Assembly (NCBI GenBank): GCA_050742975.1
Contig: JBOGDQ010000297.1
Span: 1 to 29,618, forward strand
Origin: JBDTGE01 sp050742975
Lineage (GTDB): Bacteria > Actinomycetota > Actinomycetes > Mycobacteriales > Jatrophihabitantaceae
Direction: 5' to 3'
DNA length: 29,618 nucleotides
Both the position numbers and the translations under genes were made by a program. Shown here in pieces: positions 7,248 through 15,904 of this stretch; the first letter of the stretch is position 1; each line of letters starts with the position of its first letter. Below the pieces are notes generated by a model. That model was not told the origin of the DNA and made no database searches. It saw nothing but the letters and a program-made list of their open reading frames with translations.

Positions 7248-8557
7248 GTCTCGATCGGCCCCAGCGCCGAGAGCGGGCCGCTGATCGTCGCCGCGTCGCC
7301 GACGATCACCGACGTGAGCCGCGCCGGGGCGAAGAACTCGGCCGCGGCCGCGCTGACCTCGTCCACCGTCGTGGCGATCAGCCGGGCCGGATGCTCCAGC
7401 ACCCAGTCCAGCCCCAGTCCGAACGCCGACAGCGCGGACAGCGTCGAGGCCAGTCCGGCCTGCGTCGCGGTCGACAGTGCGAGCGTGCCGATCGCGTACT
7501 GGCGCACGGCGTCCACCTCCGCCCCGGTCACCGGAAGCGACGCGATCCGGCCCAGCTCGTAACGGGTCTCCAGCAGCGCCGGTGCGGTGACCTCGGTCGC
7601 GACCTCGACGTCGAACGTCAGTGACGAGCCGAGCACGTTGTGCTCGATGCGGCTGTGCGGTCCGTACGTGTAGCCCTTGTCCTCGCGGATGTTCTCGGTC
7701 CAGCGCGAGGAGAAGTAGCCACCGAAGATCAGGTTCGCGAGCTGCAGCGCCGGATAGCGCGGGTCGTCGCGCGTGAGCGCCGCGCCGCCCATGCGTAGCG
7801 AGGACTGGACCGAGCCCGGTCGGTCGATGACGAGCAGCGGCCCGCCGGGCGGTGACGGCAGCGCCGGTACCTTCGACGCGACGGGCCGGCCCGTCCAGCC
7901 GGCGAGCGCGCCCTCGACCTGGTCGAGTACCCGCGCGGGCGTCAGGTCGCCGACGATCACCAGCACGGCGCTGCCCGGGCGCGCGACGTCGGCGTGCACG
8001 CGCCGCACCTGCGCCGCCGTGGTCTCGGCGACCGCGGCGACCTGCGGGAGGTCGAGCGCGTACGGGTGCTCGCCCCACATCCGCAGCGCGAGAGCCTCGC
8101 CCGCGATCACGCCGGGGCGCGAGCGAGCCATGGTCAGCCGCTCGATCAGCCGCTCCTTCTCGGTCGCGACCTCGGCGGCCGGGTAGGCGGCCTGGCTCAG
8201 GACGGTCGCGACGACTCCGAGCAGGGCCGGCAGGTTCGTGGCCAGCACGTTGGCGCCCAGCAGCAGCCGATCGGCGTCGGCGGACACCGACACGTCGCCG
8301 CCGAGCGCCTGGACGGCACCGGCCAACCCGGCCCGGTCGAGATCACCCGCGCCGGTAAGCATGGTGTCCGACAGGAGCGTGACGCGAGCCGGATGCGTCG
8401 GCCGGGCCGACAGCGCCGGGATCCGCAGCCGCAGCTCCGCGAGCGGGACGCCGGCCTTGCGGACGACGACGACCCGCAGCCCGGTACTGAGCGTGCGCGC
8501 GGCGACGCTGAGCTTGCGCGCCTTGCGGGGCCTGGTCAGCGCAGGGACCGCGGTCAT
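7244..8557 (-). CDS. M16-family peptidase-like protein, non-catalytic subunit
   Basis: 437 residues of the pitrilysin/mitochondrial-processing-peptidase fold. The N-terminal half has no HxxEH zinc motif: the matching place reads VTLLSDTML near 59-67. The C-terminal half keeps the substrate-binding R/Y block GGYFSSRWTENIREDKGYTY at 279-298. In bacterial M16B systems such a protein pairs with a catalytic subunit encoded next to it, and that is the case here. The ATG at 8557 overlaps the stop of the catalytic M16 gene (ATGA), and its own stop overlaps the nudC start. There is no signal peptide or membrane segment, so the pair probably acts on peptides in the cytosol. The substrate is unknown. 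Confidence 0.87.
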   Translation of the reverse strand: MTAVPALTRPRKARKLSVAARTLSTGLRVVVVRKAGVPLAELRLRIPALSARPTHPARVTLLSDTMLTGAGDLDRAGLAGAVQALGGDVSVSADADRLLLGANVLATNLPALLGVVATVLSQAAYPAAEVATEKERLIERLTMARSRPGVIAGEALALRMWGEHPYALDLPQVAAVAETTAAQVRRVHADVARPGSAVLVIVGDLTPARVLDQVEGALAGWTGRPVASKVPALPSPPGGPLLVIDRPGSVQSSLRMGGAALTRDDPRYPALQLANLIFGGYFSSRWTENIREDKGYTYGPHSRIEHNVLGSSLTFDVEVATEVTAPALLETRYELGRIASLPVTGAEVDAVRQYAIGTLALSTATQAGLASTLSALSAFGLGLDWVLEHPARLIATTVDEVSAAAAEFFAPARLTSVIVGDAATISGPLSALGPIET

Positions 8558-9855
8558 CGGGTGCCTCCCGCGATCAGTTCGAGCACGGCTCGTCGGTCCG
8601 GTCGCAGCGTCTCGGCCGCGGCCCGCACCGCGTCGACGCCGATCGCGGCCAGCCGTCCGGGCAGCTCGGCCATCAGTTCGGCCCGCCCGTAGATCAGCTC
8701 GAACTTGGCGAACTCGAGCGTGCGGTTGAGCACCGAGTCGACCTCGCGCATCAGCACCGACACGAGCCTGGTGCGGACGCGATCGAGCTCGCCCGGCTCG
8801 AGACCGTCGAGGGCGACGCGGTCGATCTCCTCGTCGATCGCGCGCAGGATCGCGTCGACCGAACCCGGGTCCGGGTAGTGCGCCGTGATCGTCATCGCGC
8901 TCGGATCGCGCTCGTCGAACGGATCGCCGAACTCGCCCAGGTAGGCGGAGATGTCGGTGACGAGATGCTCGCGCTGCACCAGCCGGCGGTGCAGGCGCGA
9001 GGCATCACCGTCGGTCAGCGTCTCGGCCAGCAGCAGCAGGGCAAGGTGCTCGTCCAGCGAACCCACCGGGTCCGGCACGCGGTACCCGAGCGCGATCGCA
9101 GGAATCGGCGCGTGCGGGTCGTCGTGGGTCGTGCGCCGCTCGGCCGTGAGCGCGGGCTCGGCGAAGCTGGGGCGCTTCGGCGCGCGCCGCTTCTTGAGCG
9201 GGCCGAAGTGCTTCTCGATCAGGCCGAGCGTCTCGGCGACGTCGAGGTCGCCCGCCACGGCGAGCACCGCGTTCGACGGCGCGTAGTACTTGGCGAAGAA
9301 GTCCCGCGCGTCCTCGACGGTGGCGCTCTCCAGGTCCTCGAAGCCGCCGTAGCCGTTGTGCGAGTTCGCGAACGAGTCGAACAGGACGGCCGGCAGGTAG
9401 AGCCACGGAAAGCCGCCGTACGGACGGTTCAGGACGTTGACCCGGATCTCGTTCTTCACGACCTCGAGCTGGTTGGCCAGGTTCTCCTCGGTGATCCGCG
9501 GCGAATGCATCCGGTCGGCCTCGAGGAACAGCCCGCGCTCGAGCGCGTTGGACGGCAGCGACTCGAAGTAGTTCGTGTAGTCGACGTGCGTGCTGCCGTT
9601 GAACGTCCCGCCCGAGGACTGCACGTAGCGGAAGTGCTCGAGCTTGTCGAGGTTGGCCGACCCCTGGAACATCAGGTGCTCGAACAGGTGCGCGAAGCCG
9701 GTCCGTCCCTCGGGCTCCGAGCGCATCCCGACGTCGTAGAGCACGGCCACGCCGACGACCGGCGCGGATCGATCCGGCGAGAGGACGACCCGCAGGCCGT
9801 TGTCGAGCGTGTGATGGTGCAGGTCGAAGGTGGGCGCAGGCAGCTTTGTCGGCAC
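8554..9855 (-). CDS. M16-family zinc metallopeptidase, catalytic subunit
   Basis: 433 residues from GTG 9855. The inverted zinc motif HLFEH is at 56-60 (zinc ligands H56 and H60, base E59), and the third ligand Glu136 in VKNEIR lies 76 residues later, the standard M16 spacing. Conserved NYFESLP and GFAHLFEHL segments agree. The downstream gene encodes the R/Y-bearing partner, so the active site is probably completed in a heterodimer. There is no export signal. GTG 9855 is preferred over GTG 9864 because AGGGTGG lies about five bases ahead of it. It lies 61 bases after the M20 stop in the same direction. Confidence 0.88.
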   Translation of the reverse strand: MPTKLPAPTFDLHHHTLDNGLRVVLSPDRSAPVVGVAVLYDVGMRSEPEGRTGFAHLFEHLMFQGSANLDKLEHFRYVQSSGGTFNGSTHVDYTNYFESLPSNALERGLFLEADRMHSPRITEENLANQLEVVKNEIRVNVLNRPYGGFPWLYLPAVLFDSFANSHNGYGGFEDLESATVEDARDFFAKYYAPSNAVLAVAGDLDVAETLGLIEKHFGPLKKRRAPKRPSFAEPALTAERRTTHDDPHAPIPAIALGYRVPDPVGSLDEHLALLLLAETLTDGDASRLHRRLVQREHLVTDISAYLGEFGDPFDERDPSAMTITAHYPDPGSVDAILRAIDEEIDRVALDGLEPGELDRVRTRLVSVLMREVDSVLNRTLEFAKFELIYGRAELMAELPGRLAAIGVDAVRAAAETLRPDRRAVLELIAGGTR

Positions 9856-9916
9856 GCGGCCCACCCTACGGCCCGCCCCGATCAGCTGACTTCGATGGTC
9901 TGCGTGGTCGCCGCGA

Positions 9917-11314
9917 TCAGCGAAGGCCGGCGCGGCCCACGCGGGCGAACCCGCTCCACAGCAGGGCGGCGACCTCGGCGCCCTTGTAGAGCATCGACAG
10001 GGTGACCTTCTCGTTCGGTGCGTGGATCTGGTCGTCGGGCAGGCCAACGCCGAGGAACACCAGCGGCGCCCCGAGGCTCTGCTGGATCGCCGCCTCCGGC
10101 CCGCTGCCTCCCTCGCGCGTGGGCAGCACCGGCCGGCCGTCGAACGCGGTCGAGATCGCGTCGGCGAGCGCGTCGTAGGCGGGCGTGCCCAGCGGCACGA
10201 GGCACGGCGCGACGCCCTCGCCCTCCCACTCGACGTCGGCAGCGATGCCGTCGGGGGTGTTGGCCGCGACGAGCTGCTCGACCCCCACGATGATCTTGCG
10301 CCGGTCCTGCGCGGCGACGAGCCGGAACGACAGCTTGACGAAGGCGTCGCTCGGTACGATCGTCTTGCCGCCGTCACCCTGGTAGCCGCCCCCGATGCCG
10401 TTGACCTCCGCGGTCGGGCGGGCACCGAGCCGCTCGAGCGTCGAGTGGCCCTTCTCGCCGGCGAGCGCACGCGACTGCGCGACCGCGAGGAACTCGGCGT
10501 CCTCGTACGGGACCTGGGCGAACAGCGCGCGCTCGTCGGCGGTGAGGTCCAGGACGTCGTCGTAGAACCCGGGCACCTGCACGACGCCGTCGCCATCGTG
10601 CAGCGCCGCGGCCAGCCGGGCGATCGCGGTCGCCGGATTCGGCACCGCTCCCCCGAACACGCCCGAATGCAGGTCCAGGTCCGGGCCGTGGAAGTTCACC
10701 GTGCACGAGACGAGGCCACGCATGCCGGTGACGGTGCTCGGCTTGTCCGCGGCGATCATGCCGGTGTCGGTGATGACGACGACGTCGCAGTCGAGCCGGT
10801 CACGACGCTCGGCCAGTAGCGTCTCGAAGTTCGGCGAGCCGGACTCCTCCTCGCCCTCGATCAGGAACTTGAGGGTGACGGCCGGGCTGGTGCGGCCGGT
10901 CGCGGCCAGATGCGCGCGCAGGCCGAGCAGGTGGAACAGCAGCTGACCCTTGTCGTCGGACGCGCCGCGGGCGCGGAGCAGATCCCCCTCCACCGTCGGA
11001 TCGAACGGGTCGGTGCGCCACAACTCGATGGGGTCGACCGGCTGGACGTCGTGGTGACCGTAGACCACGACGACCGGCGCATCCGGGTCCTCGCTCGGCC
11101 ACTCGGCGTAGACGGCGGGCAGCCCGGCCGTCGGCCAGATCTCGACGGTCGGGAAGCCGGCGCGGCGGGCGGCCTCGGCGAACCACTCCGCGCTGCGGGC
11201 GACGTCGGCGTGGTGTTCGGGCTGCGCGCTGATGCCGGGAATCCGCAGCCACCGGTCGAGATCGTCCAGCAGTTCCTGCCGGTGCTCGGTCACGAAGGTC
11301 CGCTCGCTCGTCAT
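9917..11314 (-). CDS. M20-family dipeptidase (carnosinase/CNDP-like)
   Basis: A 465-residue di-zinc aminoacyl peptidase of the M20/ArgE/carnosinase family, which hydrolyses dipeptides or related amides. Seen: GHHDVQP at 86-92 (zinc His87, Asp89), the bridging aspartate in GASDDKG near 120, GEEESGS at 154-160 with the catalytic and metal glutamates, ITDTG at 181-185, and a late IHAPNE supplying the last His. A dimerisation lid occupies roughly 200-310. Length is normal. ATG 11314 is preferred over GTG 11326 and 11323 because AGGTGG sits about nine bases before it and overlaps the earlier GTGs. It is the first gene of the minus-strand run M20 - M16 - M16 - nudC, divergent from the oxidase gene. 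With the M16 pair it suggests a peptide-turnover operon. Confidence 0.9.
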   Translation of the reverse strand: MTSERTFVTEHRQELLDDLDRWLRIPGISAQPEHHADVARSAEWFAEAARRAGFPTVEIWPTAGLPAVYAEWPSEDPDAPVVVVYGHHDVQPVDPIELWRTDPFDPTVEGDLLRARGASDDKGQLLFHLLGLRAHLAATGRTSPAVTLKFLIEGEEESGSPNFETLLAERRDRLDCDVVVITDTGMIAADKPSTVTGMRGLVSCTVNFHGPDLDLHSGVFGGAVPNPATAIARLAAALHDGDGVVQVPGFYDDVLDLTADERALFAQVPYEDAEFLAVAQSRALAGEKGHSTLERLGARPTAEVNGIGGGYQGDGGKTIVPSDAFVKLSFRLVAAQDRRKIIVGVEQLVAANTPDGIAADVEWEGEGVAPCLVPLGTPAYDALADAISTAFDGRPVLPTREGGSGPEAAIQQSLGAPLVFLGVGLPDDQIHAPNEKVTLSMLYKGAEVAALLWSGFARVGRAGLR

Positions 11315-11398
11315 CTCTGGCACCACCTGATCTCGTCCGTCATGTGGCTGCGACGCTAGCGAACCCGAGTGGTGAGCCGGTCAGTAGGCTCAGCGACC

Positions 11399-12535
11399 GT
11401 GGCAACAGACGCGGATGTGGTGATCGTCGGCGCGGGGCTGGCCGGTGCGGCCACCGCATGGGCGGCGGCCCGGCGCGGGCTGTCGGTGCTGCTGCTCGAG
11501 CAGTTCGCGGCCGGGCACGACCGCGGCAGCTCGCACGGCAGTGCGCGGATCGTCCGGCGCGCGTACGGCGACACGCTCTACACGCAGCTGACCGGGCGGG
11601 CCTTCGAGCTGTGGGCCGAGCTCGGGCACGACGCCGACGCGCCGCTGCTGCGCATGCACGGTGGTCTCGACTTCGGCGTGCGGCGTGACGTCCCGGCGAT
11701 CGAGGCCCGGCTCGCGGAGGCGGGCGTCGAGCACGAGCTGCTGGACATCGTGGAGGCCGAGCAGCGCTGGCCGGGCATGCGCTTCGACGGCCCGGTCGTG
11801 TACCACCCGCAGGCCGGGACCCTCGATGCGGCGGCCGCCGTGACCCGATTCGTGGCGCAGGCGTCCGCGCTCGGGGCCGAGGTCCGGCACGGCAGCGCGG
11901 CGCGCACGGTGCACGACGGCCCGTCCGGCGCCCGGGTCGAGCTCGCGGACGGCACGTCGGTGTCGGCGCGCTGTGCCGTGATCGCCGCCGGGGCGTGGGC
12001 CGGGCCGCTGCTCGACGGCGTGCTCGAGCTGCCGCCACTGCGCGTCACCCAGCACTACGTGTTCCACTTCCCGCGCCGCGACCTCACCTCGCCACCCTGG
12101 CCGAGCGTCATCCACGAGGACGTCGACAGCGCGGTGTACCACCTGGCCGGCGGGCGCGACGGCGGACCGGGCGATGACCGCAAGGTGGCCGAGCACGATC
12201 ACGGGACGGTGACGTCGGCGCTCGATCGGGACGGCGTGCTCGACGCGGCGGCGCGATCGCGCGTCGTGTCCTACGTGCAGCGGTGGCTACCCGGCCTCGA
12301 CCCCGGCCCGCGTGGCGAGACGACCTGCCTGTACACCGAGACGCCGAGCGAGGATTTCCTGCTGGATCGGGTCGGCTCGCTCGTCGTCTGCTCGCCCTGC
12401 TCGGGGCACGGCGCGAAGTTCGCGCCGCTGATCGGCGAGCTCACGCTCGGGCTGGTCACCGGTGACGGTGCGGTCCCGGACCGGTTCCGGCTGGCCTCGC
12501 ACGCGCTGTCCCGGCCGGGCGCGGTCAGCCTGTAG
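11399..12535 (+). CDS. FAD-dependent oxidase of the monomeric sarcosine / N-methyltryptophan oxidase family
   Basis: 378 residues of the DAO/MSOX fold. A Rossmann FAD motif VIVGAGLAGAATAW (GAGLAG at 11-16) opens the protein and RGSSHGSARIVRRAYGD follows, as in monomeric sarcosine oxidase. Near the end, TCLYT carries Cys310, the position of the cysteine that binds FAD covalently in MSOX and MTOX, followed by TPSEDFLLDR and CSGHGAKFAP. The likely reaction is oxidative N-demethylation of a secondary amino acid with release of H2O2; the substrate is unproven. GTG 11399 gives the usual family N terminus; GTGs at 11369 and 11372 would add about ten residues. The last 11 bases overlap the adnB 3' end on the other strand. 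Confidence 0.83.
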   Translation: MATDADVVIVGAGLAGAATAWAAARRGLSVLLLEQFAAGHDRGSSHGSARIVRRAYGDTLYTQLTGRAFELWAELGHDADAPLLRMHGGLDFGVRRDVPAIEARLAEAGVEHELLDIVEAEQRWPGMRFDGPVVYHPQAGTLDAAAAVTRFVAQASALGAEVRHGSAARTVHDGPSGARVELADGTSVSARCAVIAAGAWAGPLLDGVLELPPLRVTQHYVFHFPRRDLTSPPWPSVIHEDVDSAVYHLAGGRDGGPGDDRKVAEHDHGTVTSALDRDGVLDAAARSRVVSYVQRWLPGLDPGPRGETTCLYTETPSEDFLLDRVGSLVVCSPCSGHGAKFAPLIGELTLGLVTGDGAVPDRFRLASHALSRPGAVSL

Positions 12536-15500
12536 TCGCCGAACCGACGACGAGCGCGCGCAGCCCGTCGGCGTCGAGCAGATCGGCCGGCTGCACCGTC
12601 TCGCCGCTGCGGACGTAGTGGAACGCGGCGCGTACGCGGTGCACCTCGCCGTCCGGGATCTGCTGCAGCCGGGCCCACGCCAGGCGGTACGCGGCGAGCT
12701 GCACCGCGGCGGCCTCGGCGGCGGTACCCGCGGGCTTGCGGCCGGTCTTCCAGTCGACGACCAGCCAGCCGTCCGCGGCGCTGCCGAACACCGCGTCCAT
12801 CCGGCCGCGCACGAGCGTCCCGGCCGCGACCGCCATCTCGAACGGCACCTCGACCTCGGCCGGCGTGCGCTCGGCCCATTCGCTGCGCTCGAAGGCCTCG
12901 CGCAGGGCGAGGAACTCCGAGTCGTCGGCGGCGGCGTCGGCCGCGCCAGGCAGCTCGTCGACGTCGAGCAGCGTCTGCGCCTGCCACCGCTGCTCGAGCC
13001 AGGTGTGGAACGCGGTACCGCGGCGGGCCCACGGCGCGGGCGGGCGCGGTACCGGGCGGCGGATGCGCCGGGCCAGCTCGCCGGCGTCGCGTTCGAGCTC
13101 GACGAGTTGGGACACCGAGAGCTGGGCCGGTAGCTCGACCTCGATCACGTCGCCTCGACGCAGCCGGGCACGTTCGGCCAGCAGCAGGTCGACGTCGTGC
13201 GGCCACTCGGCCGGACGGCCGACAGCAGGTAGCGCGGGCGGTCGGTCGGCGGTAGGCACAGCGGTCGGCGGGCTGCCAGCGGGCAGCTCGGGGAACAGGG
13301 TTCCCTGACCCGCGTCGGCGGTCAGGGCGGCGCGGACGAGGGCCGCCCCCGCCTCGACGTCCGCCCGCCGCCCGGGATGCGCGGCGCTGGGAGAACCGCC
13401 GTGCGGACCCAGCGGATCGATCGGCCACAGCCCCGTCCGGGTCCGCGCGGTGACCGGATTGACCGCGTCGGGCTCGGGCTCGAACCAGGCGAGCGGCTCG
13501 CGGTGGGCCAGCAGCTCGACGAGGAACGGCGAGAGTTCGCGCGGCTTCACGTTCGCGTCCCAGACGTAGGCCGAACCCAGCAGCACCGACTTCGCGCGCG
13601 TCAGCGCCACGTACGCCAGCCGCCGCTCCTCGCGCGCATGCCGTCGCTTGAGCTCGCCGTCGTGGTCCTTGAGCAGGTCGCCGAGCTCCTTCGGGTCGGC
13701 CGCTCCGGCGATCACGAGCTCGGGCAGGTCGCCGCGGTCACCGCGCAGCGGGATCGGCAGCTCGTGCCGCGCCCTGGTCCAGTTGACGCTGCGCGGGTCG
13801 GCCGGAAAGACGCCGGACACCAGGCCGGGCACCGCAACGACGTCCCACTCCAGACCCTTGGCCCCGTGGACGGTCAGCAGCTGCACCCGCTCGGTCTCGA
13901 CGACGACCTCGCCCGCCTCCAGGCCGTTCTCCTCCTCCTCCGCGGCGTCGAGGTAGGCGAGGAACGCGGTGAGCGTGGCCCCGCGCGTGTCGCTCGCCTC
14001 GGCGGCGAACAGCGCGGCCTCGTCCAGGAACCGGTCCAGGTGGGCGCGCCCGACGGCGGCCCGGTCTGCGCGCGCGGCCACCTCGATGTCGATCCCGATG
14101 ACCCGCTCGATCTCGGCAACCAGCTCGGACAGCGGCGCGCCCACCCGGCGCCGCAGCCGGCGCAGCTCGCCGGCGAGTCGATCGAGGCGCGCGTACCCGG
14201 CTGCCGAGTACCGCTCGGCCGGCCCCAGGTCGTCGAGCGCCTCGATGATCGTGAACCGCTCGTCGTCCTCCACGGCTGCTGCACCGTCGTCGCCCCGACC
14301 GAGCCACCGGGCCCGATCGTGCAGCGCGGCAAGATCGCGCGGCCCGATCCGCCACCGCGCCCCGACGAGCAGCCGCGCCAGCGAGGGCGCCGCCTCGTGA
14401 TCGGCGAGCACCCGCAGCGTCGACACCACGTCGGCGACCTCGGGCGTGGTGAGCAGGCCACCCAGCCCGACGATCTCGACGGGCAACCCGACGTCCTGCA
14501 GCGCCTCGGCGAGCAGTGGGATCTGGGTGCGTCGCCGCACCAGCACGGCCGCGGTGCGCTCGCGGCCGGGCAGCGCCTGCCATGCCGCTCGCATGCGCTC
14601 GGCCACCCAGCGAGCCTCGTCGTCGTGCGTCTCGGTCCGAACCAGCTCGATAGTCCCCGGGCCGGCACCGGCGCGTGGGCGCAGCTCGACGGTCGTGGGG
14701 CCGCTGCGCAGCTCCCTGGCCACTGCGTTGGCGGCGTCGAGGATCAGCCGGTCGTTGCGGAAGCTGGTGGCCAGCGGGTACACGGTGGCCGGGCCGGCAT
14801 CACTGCGCGTGAACCGACGGTCGAACGCCTCGATGTTGCCCGCGCTCGCTCCGCGCCAGCCGTAGATCGACTGGAACGGGTCGCCCACGGCGGTGACCGG
14901 GTGCCCGCCGCCGAACAGGCCGTGCAGCAGCTCGACCTGCGCGTGCCCGGTGTCCTGGTACTCGTCCAGCAGCACCGCGCGGTACCGGGCTCGCTCGACG
15001 GCCTGCACCTCGGCGATCCCGGCCAGCCGCGCCGCGAGCGCCATCTGGTCGCCGAAGTCGACGGCGGGGACAGCTGCCTTGGCCGCCGCGAAGTCGCGGG
15101 TCAGCCCGACGAGCGCCTGGCGATGCTGGAGCGACGCGATGAGCTCGGCCACCGGGCCGGTCTTGTTGAGCCGGCCGCGCGTCGCGATCTCGTCGATACT
15201 CGCCAGCGCCGCGGTGCAGAACCCCTCGACGTCATCGGGTGTGACGAGGTGGTCGGCGAACTGGCCGGCCATCGCCAGCACCCAGCCGACGATCGAGCCG
15301 GGCGTGCCGATGCCGCCGGGCAGCGGGCCCGGGCTGGCGCGGACCACCGAGTCGGCCAGCTGCCAGCCCTGCGCGGGCGAGAGCAGGCGCGCGTCCGGTT
15401 CGGCGCCCAGCCGCAGCGCCTGCTCGCCGACGAGCCGGCCGGCGTAGGCCGCGTAGGTGGACACCGTCGGCTCGCCGGCCCGCAGCAGCGCCAGCAGTTC

Positions 15501-15797
15501 GAGGTTCTCCGGACTGTCCTGCTCGACGACGTGTCGCCACTGCGCCAGGCGGCGCCGGATGCGCTTGCCCAGCTCGGCCGCAGCCTTGCGGGTGAACGTC
15601 AGCCCGAGCACCGACTCCGGATCGACGAGACGGTTCGCGACCAGCCAGACGACGCGGGCGGCCATCGTCTCGGTCTTGCCCGAGCCCGCGCCGGCGATGA
15701 CGACGGCCGGGTCGAGCCCGGACTCGACGACGGCGGCCTGCTCGTCGGTGGGCGGGGGCAGGCCGAGCCGCTCGCTCAGCTCGGCGGCGGAGATCAT
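12525..15797 (-). CDS. adnB: AdnB subunit of the AdnAB helicase-nuclease
   Basis: 1090 residues: an N-terminal SF1A motor and a C-terminal RecB-type nuclease. Walker A AGAGSGKT is at 35-42, followed by GLTFTRKAAAEL (Ia), LLDEYQDTGHAQ (II), GDPFQSIYGWRGA (III), LATSFRND (IV) and VHGAKGLEWDVVAVPGL (V). The nuclease block has RGRMDAVFG and VVDWKTGRKP with Asp1015, matching the catalytic Asp1014 of the mycobacterial enzyme. AdnB is the main ATP-driven motor that tracks the 3' strand during double-strand-break resection. It starts at ATG 15797 behind AGGTGAGG, 61 bases after the adnA stop, in a stretch that repeats the adnA tail. Its end overlaps the convergent oxidase gene by 11 bases. Confidence 0.93.
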   Translation of the reverse strand: MISAAELSERLGLPPPTDEQAAVVESGLDPAVVIAGAGSGKTETMAARVVWLVANRLVDPESVLGLTFTRKAAAELGKRIRRRLAQWRHVVEQDSPENLELLALLRAGEPTVSTYAAYAGRLVGEQALRLGAEPDARLLSPAQGWQLADSVVRASPGPLPGGIGTPGSIVGWVLAMAGQFADHLVTPDDVEGFCTAALASIDEIATRGRLNKTGPVAELIASLQHRQALVGLTRDFAAAKAAVPAVDFGDQMALAARLAGIAEVQAVERARYRAVLLDEYQDTGHAQVELLHGLFGGGHPVTAVGDPFQSIYGWRGASAGNIEAFDRRFTRSDAGPATVYPLATSFRNDRLILDAANAVARELRSGPTTVELRPRAGAGPGTIELVRTETHDDEARWVAERMRAAWQALPGRERTAAVLVRRRTQIPLLAEALQDVGLPVEIVGLGGLLTTPEVADVVSTLRVLADHEAAPSLARLLVGARWRIGPRDLAALHDRARWLGRGDDGAAAVEDDERFTIIEALDDLGPAERYSAAGYARLDRLAGELRRLRRRVGAPLSELVAEIERVIGIDIEVAARADRAAVGRAHLDRFLDEAALFAAEASDTRGATLTAFLAYLDAAEEEENGLEAGEVVVETERVQLLTVHGAKGLEWDVVAVPGLVSGVFPADPRSVNWTRARHELPIPLRGDRGDLPELVIAGAADPKELGDLLKDHDGELKRRHAREERRLAYVALTRAKSVLLGSAYVWDANVKPRELSPFLVELLAHREPLAWFEPEPDAVNPVTARTRTGLWPIDPLGPHGGSPSAAHPGRRADVEAGAALVRAALTADAGQGTLFPELPAGSPPTAVPTADRPPALPAVGRPAEWPHDVDLLLAERARLRRGDVIEVELPAQLSVSQLVELERDAGELARRIRRPVPRPPAPWARRGTAFHTWLEQRWQAQTLLDVDELPGAADAAADDSEFLALREAFERSEWAERTPAEVEVPFEMAVAAGTLVRGRMDAVFGSAADGWLVVDWKTGRKPAGTAAEAAAVQLAAYRLAWARLQQIPDGEVHRVRAAFHYVRSGETVQPADLLDADGLRALVVGSATTG

Positions 15798-15801
15798 GTC
15801 C

Positions 15802-15904
15802 TCACCTGCCGGCCCGCGGGTTGACTCAGCCTGGATCGGGCAGGACGGCGACGATGCATCACGTCGTCACCTGCCGGCCCTCGGGCTGGATGGGGCAGGA
15901 TGCC
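15802..15904. repeat. Imperfect direct repeat of the adnA 3' end in front of adnB
   Basis: Copy A lies at 15802-15848 and copy B at 15867-15904. They share an exact 14-base block TCACCTGCCGGCCC (15802-15815 and 15867-15880) and a 15-base block with one mismatch, CTGGAT[C/G]GGGCAGGA (15831-15845 and 15886-15900). Copy A carries about ten extra bases between the blocks. Copy B is coding: on the minus strand it encodes SCPIQPEGRQV, which includes the last iron-sulfur cysteine of AdnA. Copy A supplies the AGGTGAGG ribosome binding site of adnB. Confidence 0.75.

Noticed and set aside
8878..10005. Plus-strand frame of 375 codons opposite the catalytic M16 gene
   Set aside because: The M16 reading on the other strand has the full HLFEH and distal Glu; the plus frame has no domain and an Arg/Val/Gly-rich composition.
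13377..15824. An 815-codon plus-strand frame opposite adnB
   Set aside because: Same reason: antisense shadow, no recognisable motif, composition typical of reverse-complement reading.
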